Source: an uncultured Collinsella sp. (lineage in GTDB: Bacteria > Actinomycetota > Coriobacteriia > Coriobacteriales > Coriobacteriaceae). Taken from it: 5,636 nt of DNA. This document shows, in pieces, positions 1-5,091 of this stretch. The stretch covers positions 1-5,636 of the forward strand of contig URVZ01000103.1 in assembly GCA_900551365.1 (NCBI GenBank), read 5' to 3'. Positions within the stretch are counted from its first letter, which is position 1, and the number at the start of each line of letters is the position of its first letter. Made by a program: the position numbers and the translations under genes. The notes under the pieces were generated by a model that was not told where the DNA came from, ran no database searches, and saw nothing but the letters and a program-made list of their open reading frames with translations.

Positions 1-73
1 GGTCGATGCGGCTCACATACACGCCGGGCTCAAGCAGCAGATGGTCAACGGAAAAGCTGGCGATGCGCTCCAT
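1..73 (-). CDS. luxS: S-ribosylhomocysteine lyase LuxS, N-terminal fragment
   Basis: Only the first 24 codons are present; the gene leaves the window at its left edge. LuxS is a cytoplasmic metal-dependent enzyme that splits S-ribosylhomocysteine into homocysteine and DPD, the precursor of autoinducer-2, within the activated methyl cycle. The visible start reads MERIASFSVDH followed by LLLEPGVYVSR. This matches from memory the LuxS N-terminus of clostridia and actinobacteria, where the SFxVDH and PGxYVSR blocks are characteristic. The metal-binding HTxEH region and later cysteine lie outside the window. The ATG is preceded by GAGAGGA about 7 nt upstream, a good ribosome binding site that fixes the start. 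The gene follows a nucleoside hydrolase on the same strand with a gap of about 100 bp containing a candidate promoter and a large inverted repeat. The identification rests on a short stretch, but that stretch is distinctive. Confidence 0.83.
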   Translation of the reverse strand, partial: MERIASFSVDHLLLEPGVYVSRID

Positions 74-96
74 GGCAGATCCTCTCGATAGTCAAA

Positions 97-166
97 TTGG
101 GACGGGGCTCTTTTAGCTGGTTCGATTGGTCGCACCAATCATACCAGTCAAAAAGCCCCGTCCCAA
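97..166. repeat. Nested inverted repeat (long hairpin/cruciform) between nucleoside hydrolase and luxS
   Basis: Bases 97-109 are perfectly complementary to 154-166, giving a 13-bp GC-rich outer stem. After a one-base bulge at 110 the pairing continues with TTTT (111-114) against AAAA (150-153) and CTGG (117-120) against CCAG (144-147). It is capped by a perfect 7-bp hairpin, GATTGGT (124-130) against ACCAATC (134-140), with a 3-nt loop. In an RNA reading through from the nucleoside hydrolase this would fold into one long stem starting about 10 nt after the stop codon. It is terminator-like, but neither strand has a proper U-tract after the outer stem. It could be a U-tract-independent terminator, an mRNA 3'-end stabiliser, or a copy of a dispersed palindromic repeat. 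Confidence 0.65.
138..166 (-). promoter_or_regulatory. Candidate sigma-70-type promoter for luxS
   Basis: On the minus strand a TTGGGA hexamer (166-161) is followed by a 17-nt spacer and TATGAT (143-138). The TATGAT carries an upstream TGG, giving an extended -10 (TGN-TATGAT). The -10 matches 5 of 6 consensus bases and the -35 matches 4 of 6. Transcription would start near position 131, leaving a leader of nearly 60 nt before the luxS ATG. The promoter lies inside the right half of the inverted repeat at 97-166. It is a pattern match only, though spacing and the extended -10 make it better than chance wording. Confidence 0.45.
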
Positions 167-175
167 AAAGACAAC

Positions 176-1150
176 TTAGCCAAGGACACGGGCCATACGC
201 GTCTTGAACTCGGACAGGAAGCGCGGAGCATCCACGGTCAGTGCCACAAGCGCGCTCTTGTCCGGATCGGACAGGCGACGCTCATCGCAGATGGTGCGAC
301 CGCGGTACTCGCCCAGCAGATCAACACGCAGGTTGCAGCCGAGCGCACCTACGAGCGTGGGGTCGATCGCCACGGCAACGGCCAGCGGATCGTGCAGCGC
401 ACAACCACCCAGGTAGGGTGCGTTCATCTCGTACGAGCCAATGTAGTGCTCGACCATGCTCGCAAATGCGCAGCCCGCCATGGTGCCCGAGCCCGTCCAG
501 CCGGCAATGTCGCGGCGTGTGAGCACCACGCGATGCGTCACGTCCAGACCCACCATGGTGAGCTTACGGCCCGAGCGCAGCACTGCGTCGGCTGCCTCGG
601 GGTCGCTCGCCATATTGGCCTCGGCGCCCGCGCTCACGTTACCGGGCACGGTAAGGGCGCCGCCCATTACGACCACGCGGCCGATGGACATCATCGCCGC
701 CGCATCGCGCTCCAGGGCGAGCGCCAGGTTGGAGAGCGGGCCAGTCGCTACGTAGACCAGATCGGGACCATAGGTGCGCGCGGCATCGATCAGATAATCG
801 ACCGCAGCGTTGCCGTCGGCCGAGGTCGCCCCCACCGGCTCGTAGGGCGACGCGGGCACGCTCGCGCCGCCGATGCCGTTCTTGCCGTGAATGAGCGCGG
901 TGGACGCCGGCGGCGTATAGGGCTCAGTCGCCTGCAGAGGACGGTCGGCACCCAGGTACACCGGAACCTCGGGGCGACCCAGCAGATCGAGCACCGCCAG
1001 GCAGTTGTGCGCCGATTGCTCGACGCGCACGTTGCCAAAGCACGTGGTGATGCCCACGAGCTCCACCTCGGGGCTCGCGATGGCATAGGCCAGCGCCATC
1101 GCATCGTCCACACCCATATCCAGATCAAGGATCAGCTTCTTGATTGCCAT
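176..1150 (-). CDS. Inosine-uridine-preferring-type nucleoside hydrolase (IunH/Rih family), 324 aa
   Basis: This cytoplasmic enzyme hydrolyses the N-glycosidic bond of ribonucleosides, releasing a free base and ribose. The family's calcium-binding N-terminus is present as DLDMGVDDA, with Asp9, Asp11, Asp15 and Asp16 in the DxDxGxDD pattern. Other family marks follow in order: the GNV block (39-41), an HGKNG loop (88-92), ATGPLSNLA (135-143) with Thr136 as the likely backbone metal ligand, NVSAGAEAN with DPEAA (171-187), GLDVTHRV (201-208), and the HDPLA block with His253 and Asp254, the usual catalytic histidine and last metal ligand. Length is normal for the family (about 310-330 aa) and the protein looks intact. 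The ATG has GGAG 7 nt upstream. It lies 30 bp after rbsK on the same strand, so the two probably share an mRNA. Substrate preference (purine, pyrimidine or broad) cannot be read from the sequence. The motif variant DLDM instead of the common DTDP is slightly unusual but keeps all the aspartates. Confidence 0.93.
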   Translation of the reverse strand: MAIKKLILDLDMGVDDAMALAYAIASPEVELVGITTCFGNVRVEQSAHNCLAVLDLLGRPEVPVYLGADRPLQATEPYTPPASTALIHGKNGIGGASVPASPYEPVGATSADGNAAVDYLIDAARTYGPDLVYVATGPLSNLALALERDAAAMMSIGRVVVMGGALTVPGNVSAGAEANMASDPEAADAVLRSGRKLTMVGLDVTHRVVLTRRDIAGWTGSGTMAGCAFASMVEHYIGSYEMNAPYLGGCALHDPLAVAVAIDPTLVGALGCNLRVDLLGEYRGRTICDERRLSDPDKSALVALTVDAPRFLSEFKTRMARVLG

Positions 1151-1180
1151 TGTTCTACTCCGCTTCTCCGTCTTTATCGT

Positions 1181-2143
1181 TTAACTAAACCAATGTTCAA
1201 CTTCGGCGCGCGTGGGAATCGATTGCTGAGCGCCCAGGCGCGACACCGTCACTGCCGAGGCGCGAGCACCCGCGGCCATGCACTCAAAGAGCGGCAAGCC
1301 CTCTAGGCGAGCCGCCGCCAACGCGCCGATAAACGTATCGCCGGCGGCCGTGGTATCGACTACCGTACTCGAAAGTGCCAGCATGCGCAGCAGCTCACCG
1401 CCATCGCCGAGCGTAACCGAGCCGGCACCGCCCAACGTGATGACCGCAGCGCCGGCGCCCTTGTCGAGCAGCGCATTGAGCGCGGCGACGCAACTCACAT
1501 CATCCGTGGGCAGAATGCCCGTCAGAACCTGGCACTCGGTCTCGTTGGGACAGACCAGGTCGACCGCAGGCCAGACCTCCGCAGGCAGCTCGCAGGCAGG
1601 CGCCGGATTAAAGACCGTATAGAACCCCAGCCCATGAGCGCAAACAAGCGCCTCGGCCGTCGCTGCAAGGTCACATTCACCCTGGGCGATAAAGACGCTT
1701 CCGGCAGCCGGGGCAATCTCGCTGGCGTCGCCGTCGAGCTCATGGGCCACCAGACGCCTCAGCGCGCAGGCAACGTCCGCGCCCGCAAGCGCATGGTTGG
1801 CGCCCGGTGACAGTATGATGCGGTTGTCGCCCTCGCAGCGAATGATGGTCGCGGTACCGGTCTCCACGTCATCGCGAAGCGCCACGAACTCAACGCCCAC
1901 GCCAGCATCCTGGAGCCCTGCCACAAGCGCATCGCCAAAGGTATCGCGCCCAACAGCGCCGATCATGCACGTGCGCGCACCCATGCGCGCAGCGGCGACG
2001 GCCTGGTTGGCGCCCTTACCGCCGGCGTTGGTGATAAAGCCGCTACCGCCGACGGTCTCGCCCGCGCGCGGCATGCGCTCGCACGCCACCGAAAGGTCCA
2101 TGTTCATGCTGCCGAACACCGCAACGATGCCGCGATCTGCCAT
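1181..2143 (-). CDS. rbsK: Ribokinase (PfkB family), 320 aa
   Basis: It phosphorylates D-ribose at O5 with ATP, feeding ribose-5-phosphate to the pentose phosphate and nucleotide pathways in the cytoplasm. The PfkB signatures are in place: GSMNMDL near the N-terminus (11-17), AGETVGG (27-33), the sugar-binding GGKGANQA (41-48), NPAPA (179-183), PNETE (199-203), ITLGGAG (235-241), and the anion-hole/catalytic block DTTAAGDTF (263-271) with Asp269 as the expected base. The C-terminus GAQQSIPTRAEV also aligns with bacterial ribokinases. The order and spacing follow E. coli RbsK closely, and the length is typical. The open frame extends to an ATG at 2197, but I choose the ATG at 2143. It is preceded by a perfect AGGAGG (2154-2149) with a 5-nt spacer, and homology begins immediately after it, while the extra 18 residues have no counterpart. 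The downstream nucleoside hydrolase supplies ribose, which supports the substrate call. A related sugar or nucleoside substrate remains possible. Confidence 0.92.
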   Translation of the reverse strand: MADRGIVAVFGSMNMDLSVACERMPRAGETVGGSGFITNAGGKGANQAVAAARMGARTCMIGAVGRDTFGDALVAGLQDAGVGVEFVALRDDVETGTATIIRCEGDNRIILSPGANHALAGADVACALRRLVAHELDGDASEIAPAAGSVFIAQGECDLAATAEALVCAHGLGFYTVFNPAPACELPAEVWPAVDLVCPNETECQVLTGILPTDDVSCVAALNALLDKGAGAAVITLGGAGSVTLGDGGELLRMLALSSTVVDTTAAGDTFIGALAAARLEGLPLFECMAAGARASAVTVSRLGAQQSIPTRAEVEHWFS

Positions 2144-2148
2144 GGAAA

Positions 2149-2154
2149 CCTCCT
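2149..2154 (-). promoter_or_regulatory. rbsK: Ribosome binding site deciding the rbsK start
   Basis: The minus strand reads AGGAGG followed by TTTCC and ATG. This is a full anti-16S match at good spacing and selects the start at 2143 over the upstream ATG at 2197, which would add 18 non-homologous residues. Confidence 0.85.
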
Positions 2155-2165
2155 CATCTGCGGGC

Positions 2166-2171
2166 CTTATA
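2166..2171 (-). promoter_or_regulatory. Possible -10 element for the rbsK-nucleoside hydrolase operon
   Basis: The minus strand reads TATAAG, matching 5 of 6 bases of the -10 consensus, 22 nt before the rbsK start. No convincing -35 lies 16-18 nt upstream, and the leader would be only about 16 nt. An alternative is TATAGG (2213-2208) with TCCACA 17 nt upstream, 4 of 6 at both hexamers. I cannot choose between them. No clear operator palindrome was recognised nearby. Confidence 0.25.
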
Positions 2172-2285
2172 CCCACCGCCAGTCGTCGATCGTGCACTCT
2201 CGCACCCCCTATAACTTTAGTTCACTTTGATGTGGACGCGCGCTTGAGCTTGCGCCAGCAGCAAGCATTCACAGGAGCAGGCAGC

Positions 2286-2291
2286 TACAAT
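2286..2291 (+). promoter_or_regulatory. Possible -10 element for the acyltransferase gene
   Basis: TACAAT matches 5 of 6 bases of the -10 consensus and sits 39 nt before the acyltransferase ATG, predicting a leader of roughly 30 nt. The bases at -35 spacing (AAGCAT region) are poor. The nearest good -35 wording, TTCACA at 2268-2273, is only 12 nt away, too close. The call rests on position and the single hexamer. Confidence 0.3.
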
Positions 2292-2330
2292 GAAGGCGTG
2301 CTGATTATTCTCGTCATTGGATGATGTTTT

Positions 2331-4547
2331 ATGGAACAATTCTCGCAATCGGGCTCGCGCGGTCGACGCCGCACGGGCAACGAGCCGGCGCCGCACGAAC
2401 GCGTGAAGGGCGAACGCCGTGCCAACGAGCCGCGACGCACCGCGAGCCCCCATCGCACTTCTGCCAACAACGCGGGCCGCGCCAACACTCCCGCCGCGGA
2501 GCAGACGCCTGCTCGCCCCAAGTCCCGCTACATCCCTGCCCTTGACGGCCTGCGCACGCTTGCCGTCGTCGCGGTGGTGCTCTATCACCTCAACCTCACG
2601 TGGGCTCAGGGCGGCCTGCTTGGCGTCACGATCTTCTTTGTGCTTTCGGGCTATCTGATCACGCGCCTGCTGCTCAACGAAGTCGCTAAGACCGGACGCA
2701 TCGACCTCAAGAGCTTCTGGATTCGCCGCATCCGTCGCCTGGTCCCCGCCGTGGTAACGGTAGTGTTTGTAACCTGCGCGCTGTGCACTATCTTTAACCA
2801 CGTGATGCTCACCAAGATGCGCCCCGACATCCTGCCGTCGCTGCTGTTCTTCAACAACTGGTGGCAGATTGCCCAAAACGTCTCGTACTTCAATGCTCTG
2901 GGCGACCCCTCGCCGCTCACGCACTTTTGGTCGCTTGCCATCGAGGAACAGTTCTACCTGATTTGGCCGCCACTGCTGTTTGCCATGGTATCCATGCATG
3001 TGAGCAAGCCCAACACGCGCCGCGTGGTTCTGGGCCTAGCTGCTGTCTCCGCCATCGCCATGATGGTGCTCTATAACCCTGCCGCCGACCCCAGCCGCGT
3101 GTACTACGGCACCGACACCCGTGTGTTCTCGCTGCTGCTGGGTGCCTGGATGGCCTTTATCCCCGATCGCGACCTGGCGCCGGTGCGTCTCGCTCGTCGT
3201 TTGGGGCTCAATCGCCTAGCTGGCGCCGCCAAGCACGGCAAGAACGCCGAGGGCAAGCCTGGCGAGAAGGCCGACGAAGCAGCCGAGACCGCCCCGGCAC
3301 AGCCGAGCGCCCTCGTGCGCTTTTGGTCCTCGCCCGCATCCATCGATGTGTTGGGCCTCGTGGGTCTGGTTGGCCTTGCCGCCATGGTCGCGCTCACCAA
3401 CGGCTACACCGCGTTCCAGTATCGCGGAGGCACGCTGCTGTGCTCCATCCTCACGCTCATGGTCATCGCGGCCTGCGTGCAGCCCCAGGGAATGGTTGCC
3501 CGTGCGCTGTCCGCCGAGCCGCTCGTGTGGATTGGCAAACGCTCGTACAGCATCTACCTGTGGCACTATCCGCTGCTGTTGCTCATGAACCCGGTCGCCA
3601 ACATCAACGATACGCCCTGGTGGCAGTACATTTTGCAGGTGCTGCTGGTGGTCGCCGTAGCCGAGTGTTCCTATCGCTTTATCGAAACGCCATTTAGGAA
3701 GGGTGCCTTCGGCCGCACCGTCGCCGAATTCCGCGATGGCACCACCACGCCCGCCAACTGGGCACGCGCGCACGTCCCTGTCTGCGCAGCCTGCGCTGTC
3801 GTGTTGGTCGTTGCACTGGGCGGTCTGATCTTTGTGCCCGAGACGTCTGCGCTGAGCGGCGAGGGCGCCGAAGTTCTGAACAAGGAAGCCGAAAACACCG
3901 CGCCCACCGACCAGCAGGCGGCCGACGACACCGACAAGGACAACGACGGCTTCCCCGATGGCTCCTACGACCTGTTGATGATCGGTGACTCCGTGTCACT
4001 GCGCGCCGTTGATTCCTTTGACGGCGTGTTCCCGCACAGCCATATCGATGCCGAAAAGGGCCGCCAGTTTGATGCGGGCCGCGCGACATTTGAGGGCTAT
4101 ATCCAGCAGAACCTTGCCGGCAAGATCGTGGTCTTTGCCCTGGGCACCAACGGCTTGGTAACCGACGACCAGATCGACGCCATCATGGCCGATGCGGGAG
4201 ATAAGCGTATGGTGGTGTTTGTGAACACGCGCAGCCCGCAGCCGTGGGTTGGCTCTACCAACCAGGCCATCGCCAACGCCGCTACGCGCTACAAGAACGT
4301 GCGCGTTATCGACTGGTACGGATACAGTGCCAACCGCAACGACCTGTTCGATGGCGATGGCACGCACCTATCGACCACTGGCGTGACTGAGTACCTCAAC
4401 TTGATCCACGATGCCGTCAAGAAGGACCTGCCCGTACACCCCGAGGATCACGTCAACGATCCGCAGCCGGCAGCCGTCAAGTCTGCCACCGACGCGCTCG
4501 TCAATGCGCTCGCTCTCAAGCCGCACAAGTTGGGCACCGACAAGTAA
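2331..4547 (+). CDS. OatA-like membrane O-acyltransferase: Acyltransferase_3 domain plus extracytoplasmic SGNH domain, 738 aa
   Basis: This is probably an envelope O-acetyltransferase that moves acetyl groups across the membrane and onto peptidoglycan or another surface polymer. Residues 1-66 are a basic, disordered cytoplasmic tail rich in Arg, Pro and Ala. The integral membrane domain (about 67-502) has the family marks DGLRTLAVVAVVLYH (Asp72, Arg75, His86), GVTIFFVLSGYLIT, FWIRRIRRLVPA and HFWSLAIEEQFYLIWP (198-213). About eleven hydrophobic segments can be counted, which puts the C-terminus outside. A charged Lys/Glu/Ala loop (about 278-335) falls on the cytoplasmic side. After the last segment (482-502) comes an acidic linker with an Asp-rich calcium-type motif (533-543). 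The SGNH hydrolase-fold domain follows: GDSVS (Ser554), GTNG (Asn607) and DGTH (Asp676, His679) supply the catalytic set. The start is the first ATG after an in-frame stop, and its ribosome site (GGATGATG) is weak. It stands alone, divergent from rbsK. OatA of firmicutes has the same fold order but is shorter (about 600 aa). The acceptor (muramic acid or another glycan) is not shown by the sequence. Confidence 0.88.
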   Translation: MEQFSQSGSRGRRRTGNEPAPHERVKGERRANEPRRTASPHRTSANNAGRANTPAAEQTPARPKSRYIPALDGLRTLAVVAVVLYHLNLTWAQGGLLGVTIFFVLSGYLITRLLLNEVAKTGRIDLKSFWIRRIRRLVPAVVTVVFVTCALCTIFNHVMLTKMRPDILPSLLFFNNWWQIAQNVSYFNALGDPSPLTHFWSLAIEEQFYLIWPPLLFAMVSMHVSKPNTRRVVLGLAAVSAIAMMVLYNPAADPSRVYYGTDTRVFSLLLGAWMAFIPDRDLAPVRLARRLGLNRLAGAAKHGKNAEGKPGEKADEAAETAPAQPSALVRFWSSPASIDVLGLVGLVGLAAMVALTNGYTAFQYRGGTLLCSILTLMVIAACVQPQGMVARALSAEPLVWIGKRSYSIYLWHYPLLLLMNPVANINDTPWWQYILQVLLVVAVAECSYRFIETPFRKGAFGRTVAEFRDGTTTPANWARAHVPVCAACAVVLVVALGGLIFVPETSALSGEGAEVLNKEAENTAPTDQQAADDTDKDNDGFPDGSYDLLMIGDSVSLRAVDSFDGVFPHSHIDAEKGRQFDAGRATFEGYIQQNLAGKIVVFALGTNGLVTDDQIDAIMADAGDKRMVVFVNTRSPQPWVGSTNQAIANAATRYKNVRVIDWYGYSANRNDLFDGDGTHLSTTGVTEYLNLIHDAVKKDLPVHPEDHVNDPQPAAVKSATDALVNALALKPHKLGTDK

Positions 4548-4570
4548 CCTGCAGCGCAAACTTCCCACAT

Positions 4571-4608
4571 CCGGAGGGGGCGTCTGCCGTGGCAGACGCC
4601 CCCTCCGG
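4571..4608 (+). terminator. Perfect 18-bp hairpin after the acyltransferase gene, probable terminator without U-tract
   Basis: Bases 4571-4588 are exactly complementary to 4591-4608 around a 2-nt GT centre, and the stem is strongly GC-rich. It begins 24 nt after the acyltransferase stop codon, the position expected of a terminator. Neither strand has a T-run beyond the stem, so it would have to work as a U-tract-independent terminator, or serve as a barrier against 3' decay. Confidence 0.65.
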
Positions 4609-4613
4609 CAGTT

Positions 4614-4652
4614 AGGGACGTTCCTTATGTGCCGGTACCTAGGGACACTCCT
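4614..4652. repeat. REP-like repeat pair with AGGGAC..TCCT arms
   Basis: AGGGACGTTCCT (4614-4625) recurs as AGGGACACTCCT (4641-4652), 27 bp apart, with 10 of 12 bases identical. Each copy is itself a partial palindrome (AGG...CCT). The 15 bp between them contain the palindrome GGTACC. The block starts 6 bp after the 18-bp hairpin. Its wording resembles, from memory, an intergenic repeat common in Collinsella genomes. That recollection was not tested here. Confidence 0.5.
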
Positions 4653-4781
4653 GGCGCAGCCAATGAAGACCTCTACGGATGAATTCCAGGCCGCTCCGTC
4701 GCTCCAGACATCGTTTCCGCGCCTCGCGCCTGCCCCAAACAATCAAAACAAGCCCTTTTCGCCGCACCCTCAAAGGTCTGT
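4653..4781. other. Non-coding stretch with no recognised feature
   Basis: I see no credible gene here. An ATG at 4663 opens a 46-codon frame ending at 4803, but it lacks a ribosome site and protein-like composition. The only structure seen is GCCCTTTT (4752-4759), which is complementary to AAAAGGGC inside the neighbouring repeat arm (4788-4795). Confidence 0.5.
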
Positions 4782-5007
4782 GGGCAAAAAAGGGCAAATA
4801 TGAGTACTGTTACCATTTTAGTAGCAGGCAAAACCACCCAAAATGACGTCCGAGCGACCCCTACAACCCCCTAAAGCAGCCAACCTGACTGGTTTAAGGC
4901 GTATTAGAGCCAATTTTAATGAACATACTAAAGGCTATGTTCATTATCTTTTAGGATGTAAATGCTATTCACTTAGCAACAGTACTCATATTTGGCATTT
5001 TTTGTCC
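4782..5007. mobile_element. 226-bp AT-rich element bounded by 30-bp inverted repeats (MITE-like, no coding capacity)
   Basis: The left arm (4782-4811) and the reverse complement of the right arm (4978-5007) agree at 27 of 30 positions, including an unbroken run of 17 bases at the inner end containing the palindrome AGTACT. The match stops abruptly at both edges of the arms. The 166-bp core is clearly more AT-rich than the flanking genes and has no plausible reading frame. It contains an 11-bp hairpin (4917-4946). The element sits between two converging genes, where an insertion would do little harm. I saw no clear target-site duplication: bases outside the arms (GTCTGT and ATTGCT) do not match. 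Alternatives are a pair of dispersed repeats that landed in opposite orientation, or an invertible segment. The latter is less likely because no downstream gene points away from it. Confidence 0.5.
4917..4946. repeat. 11-bp perfect hairpin inside the AT-rich element
   Basis: TAATGAACATA (4917-4927) is exactly complementary to TATGTTCATTA (4936-4946) around the 8-nt loop CTAAAGGC. It is AT-rich and has no U-tract, so it does not look like a terminator. It may be a protein-binding palindrome or a structural part of the element. Confidence 0.55.
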
Positions 5008-5020
5008 ATTGCTATATAAC
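4992..5020 (+). promoter_or_regulatory. Possible outward promoter at the right end of the inverted-repeat element
   Basis: TTGGCA (4992-4997) and TATAAC (5015-5020) are separated by exactly 17 nt, and each matches 5 of 6 consensus bases. The -35 lies inside the right repeat arm, the -10 just outside. Transcription would start near 5027 and run antisense through the transporter's terminator and gene. AT-rich DNA gives such matches by chance, so this is tentative. Confidence 0.3.
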
Positions 5021-5038
5021 TAACACCCTATAGCAGAC

Positions 5039-5073
5039 AAAAAACAGGCCGCAGCCCATCGCTGCGGCCTGTT
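5039..5073 (-). terminator. Rho-independent terminator of the NRAMP-family gene
   Basis: Bases 5043-5055 and 5061-5073 form a perfect 13-bp stem with the 5-nt loop CCATC. On the minus strand the stem ends in and is followed by a run of six Ts (5044-5039). It begins 18 nt after the transporter's stop codon. Stem, loop and U-tract are all textbook, and the U-tract makes it directional toward the minus strand. Confidence 0.92.
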
Positions 5074-5091
5074 CGGAAGCAAAAGTGGGCG

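Noticed and set aside
74..175. SAM- or SAH-type riboswitch upstream of luxS
   Set aside because: The nested single long stem does not show the multi-helix junction or conserved loop bases I would expect from known SAM/SAH riboswitch classes.
392..1306. Open frame of 304 codons on the plus strand opposite the nucleoside hydrolase and the rbsK 3' end
   Set aside because: His/Arg/Gly/Ala-rich, no recognisable motif, no ribosome site, and fully antisense to clear conserved genes. It is typical of shadow frames in GC-biased DNA.
2144..2197. Longer rbsK start at ATG 2197
   Set aside because: The added 18 residues have no counterpart in ribokinases, while the ATG at 2143 has a perfect AGGAGG at ideal spacing and homology starts right after it.
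2217..2999. Open frame of 260 codons on the minus strand over the acyltransferase 5' half
   Set aside because: It overlaps a well-supported membrane protein with catalytic motifs, is rich in Arg and Asp with no domain pattern, and has no good ribosome site.
4663..4803. Possible 46-aa small protein in the convergent gap
   Set aside because: No ribosome binding site, low-complexity Pro/Ser/Gln-rich composition, and it runs into the inverted-repeat arm.
4782..5007. Invertible promoter (phase switch)
   Set aside because: The paired inverted repeats fit geometrically, but both neighbouring genes end toward this segment, so an inverting promoter would have no gene to switch, and no recombinase gene is visible. 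It is kept only as an alternative.
4548..5091. CRISPR array or tRNA in the long gap
   Set aside because: No regularly spaced direct repeats and no cloverleaf or T-loop signature were found. The repeats present are inverted pairs and a single direct pair.
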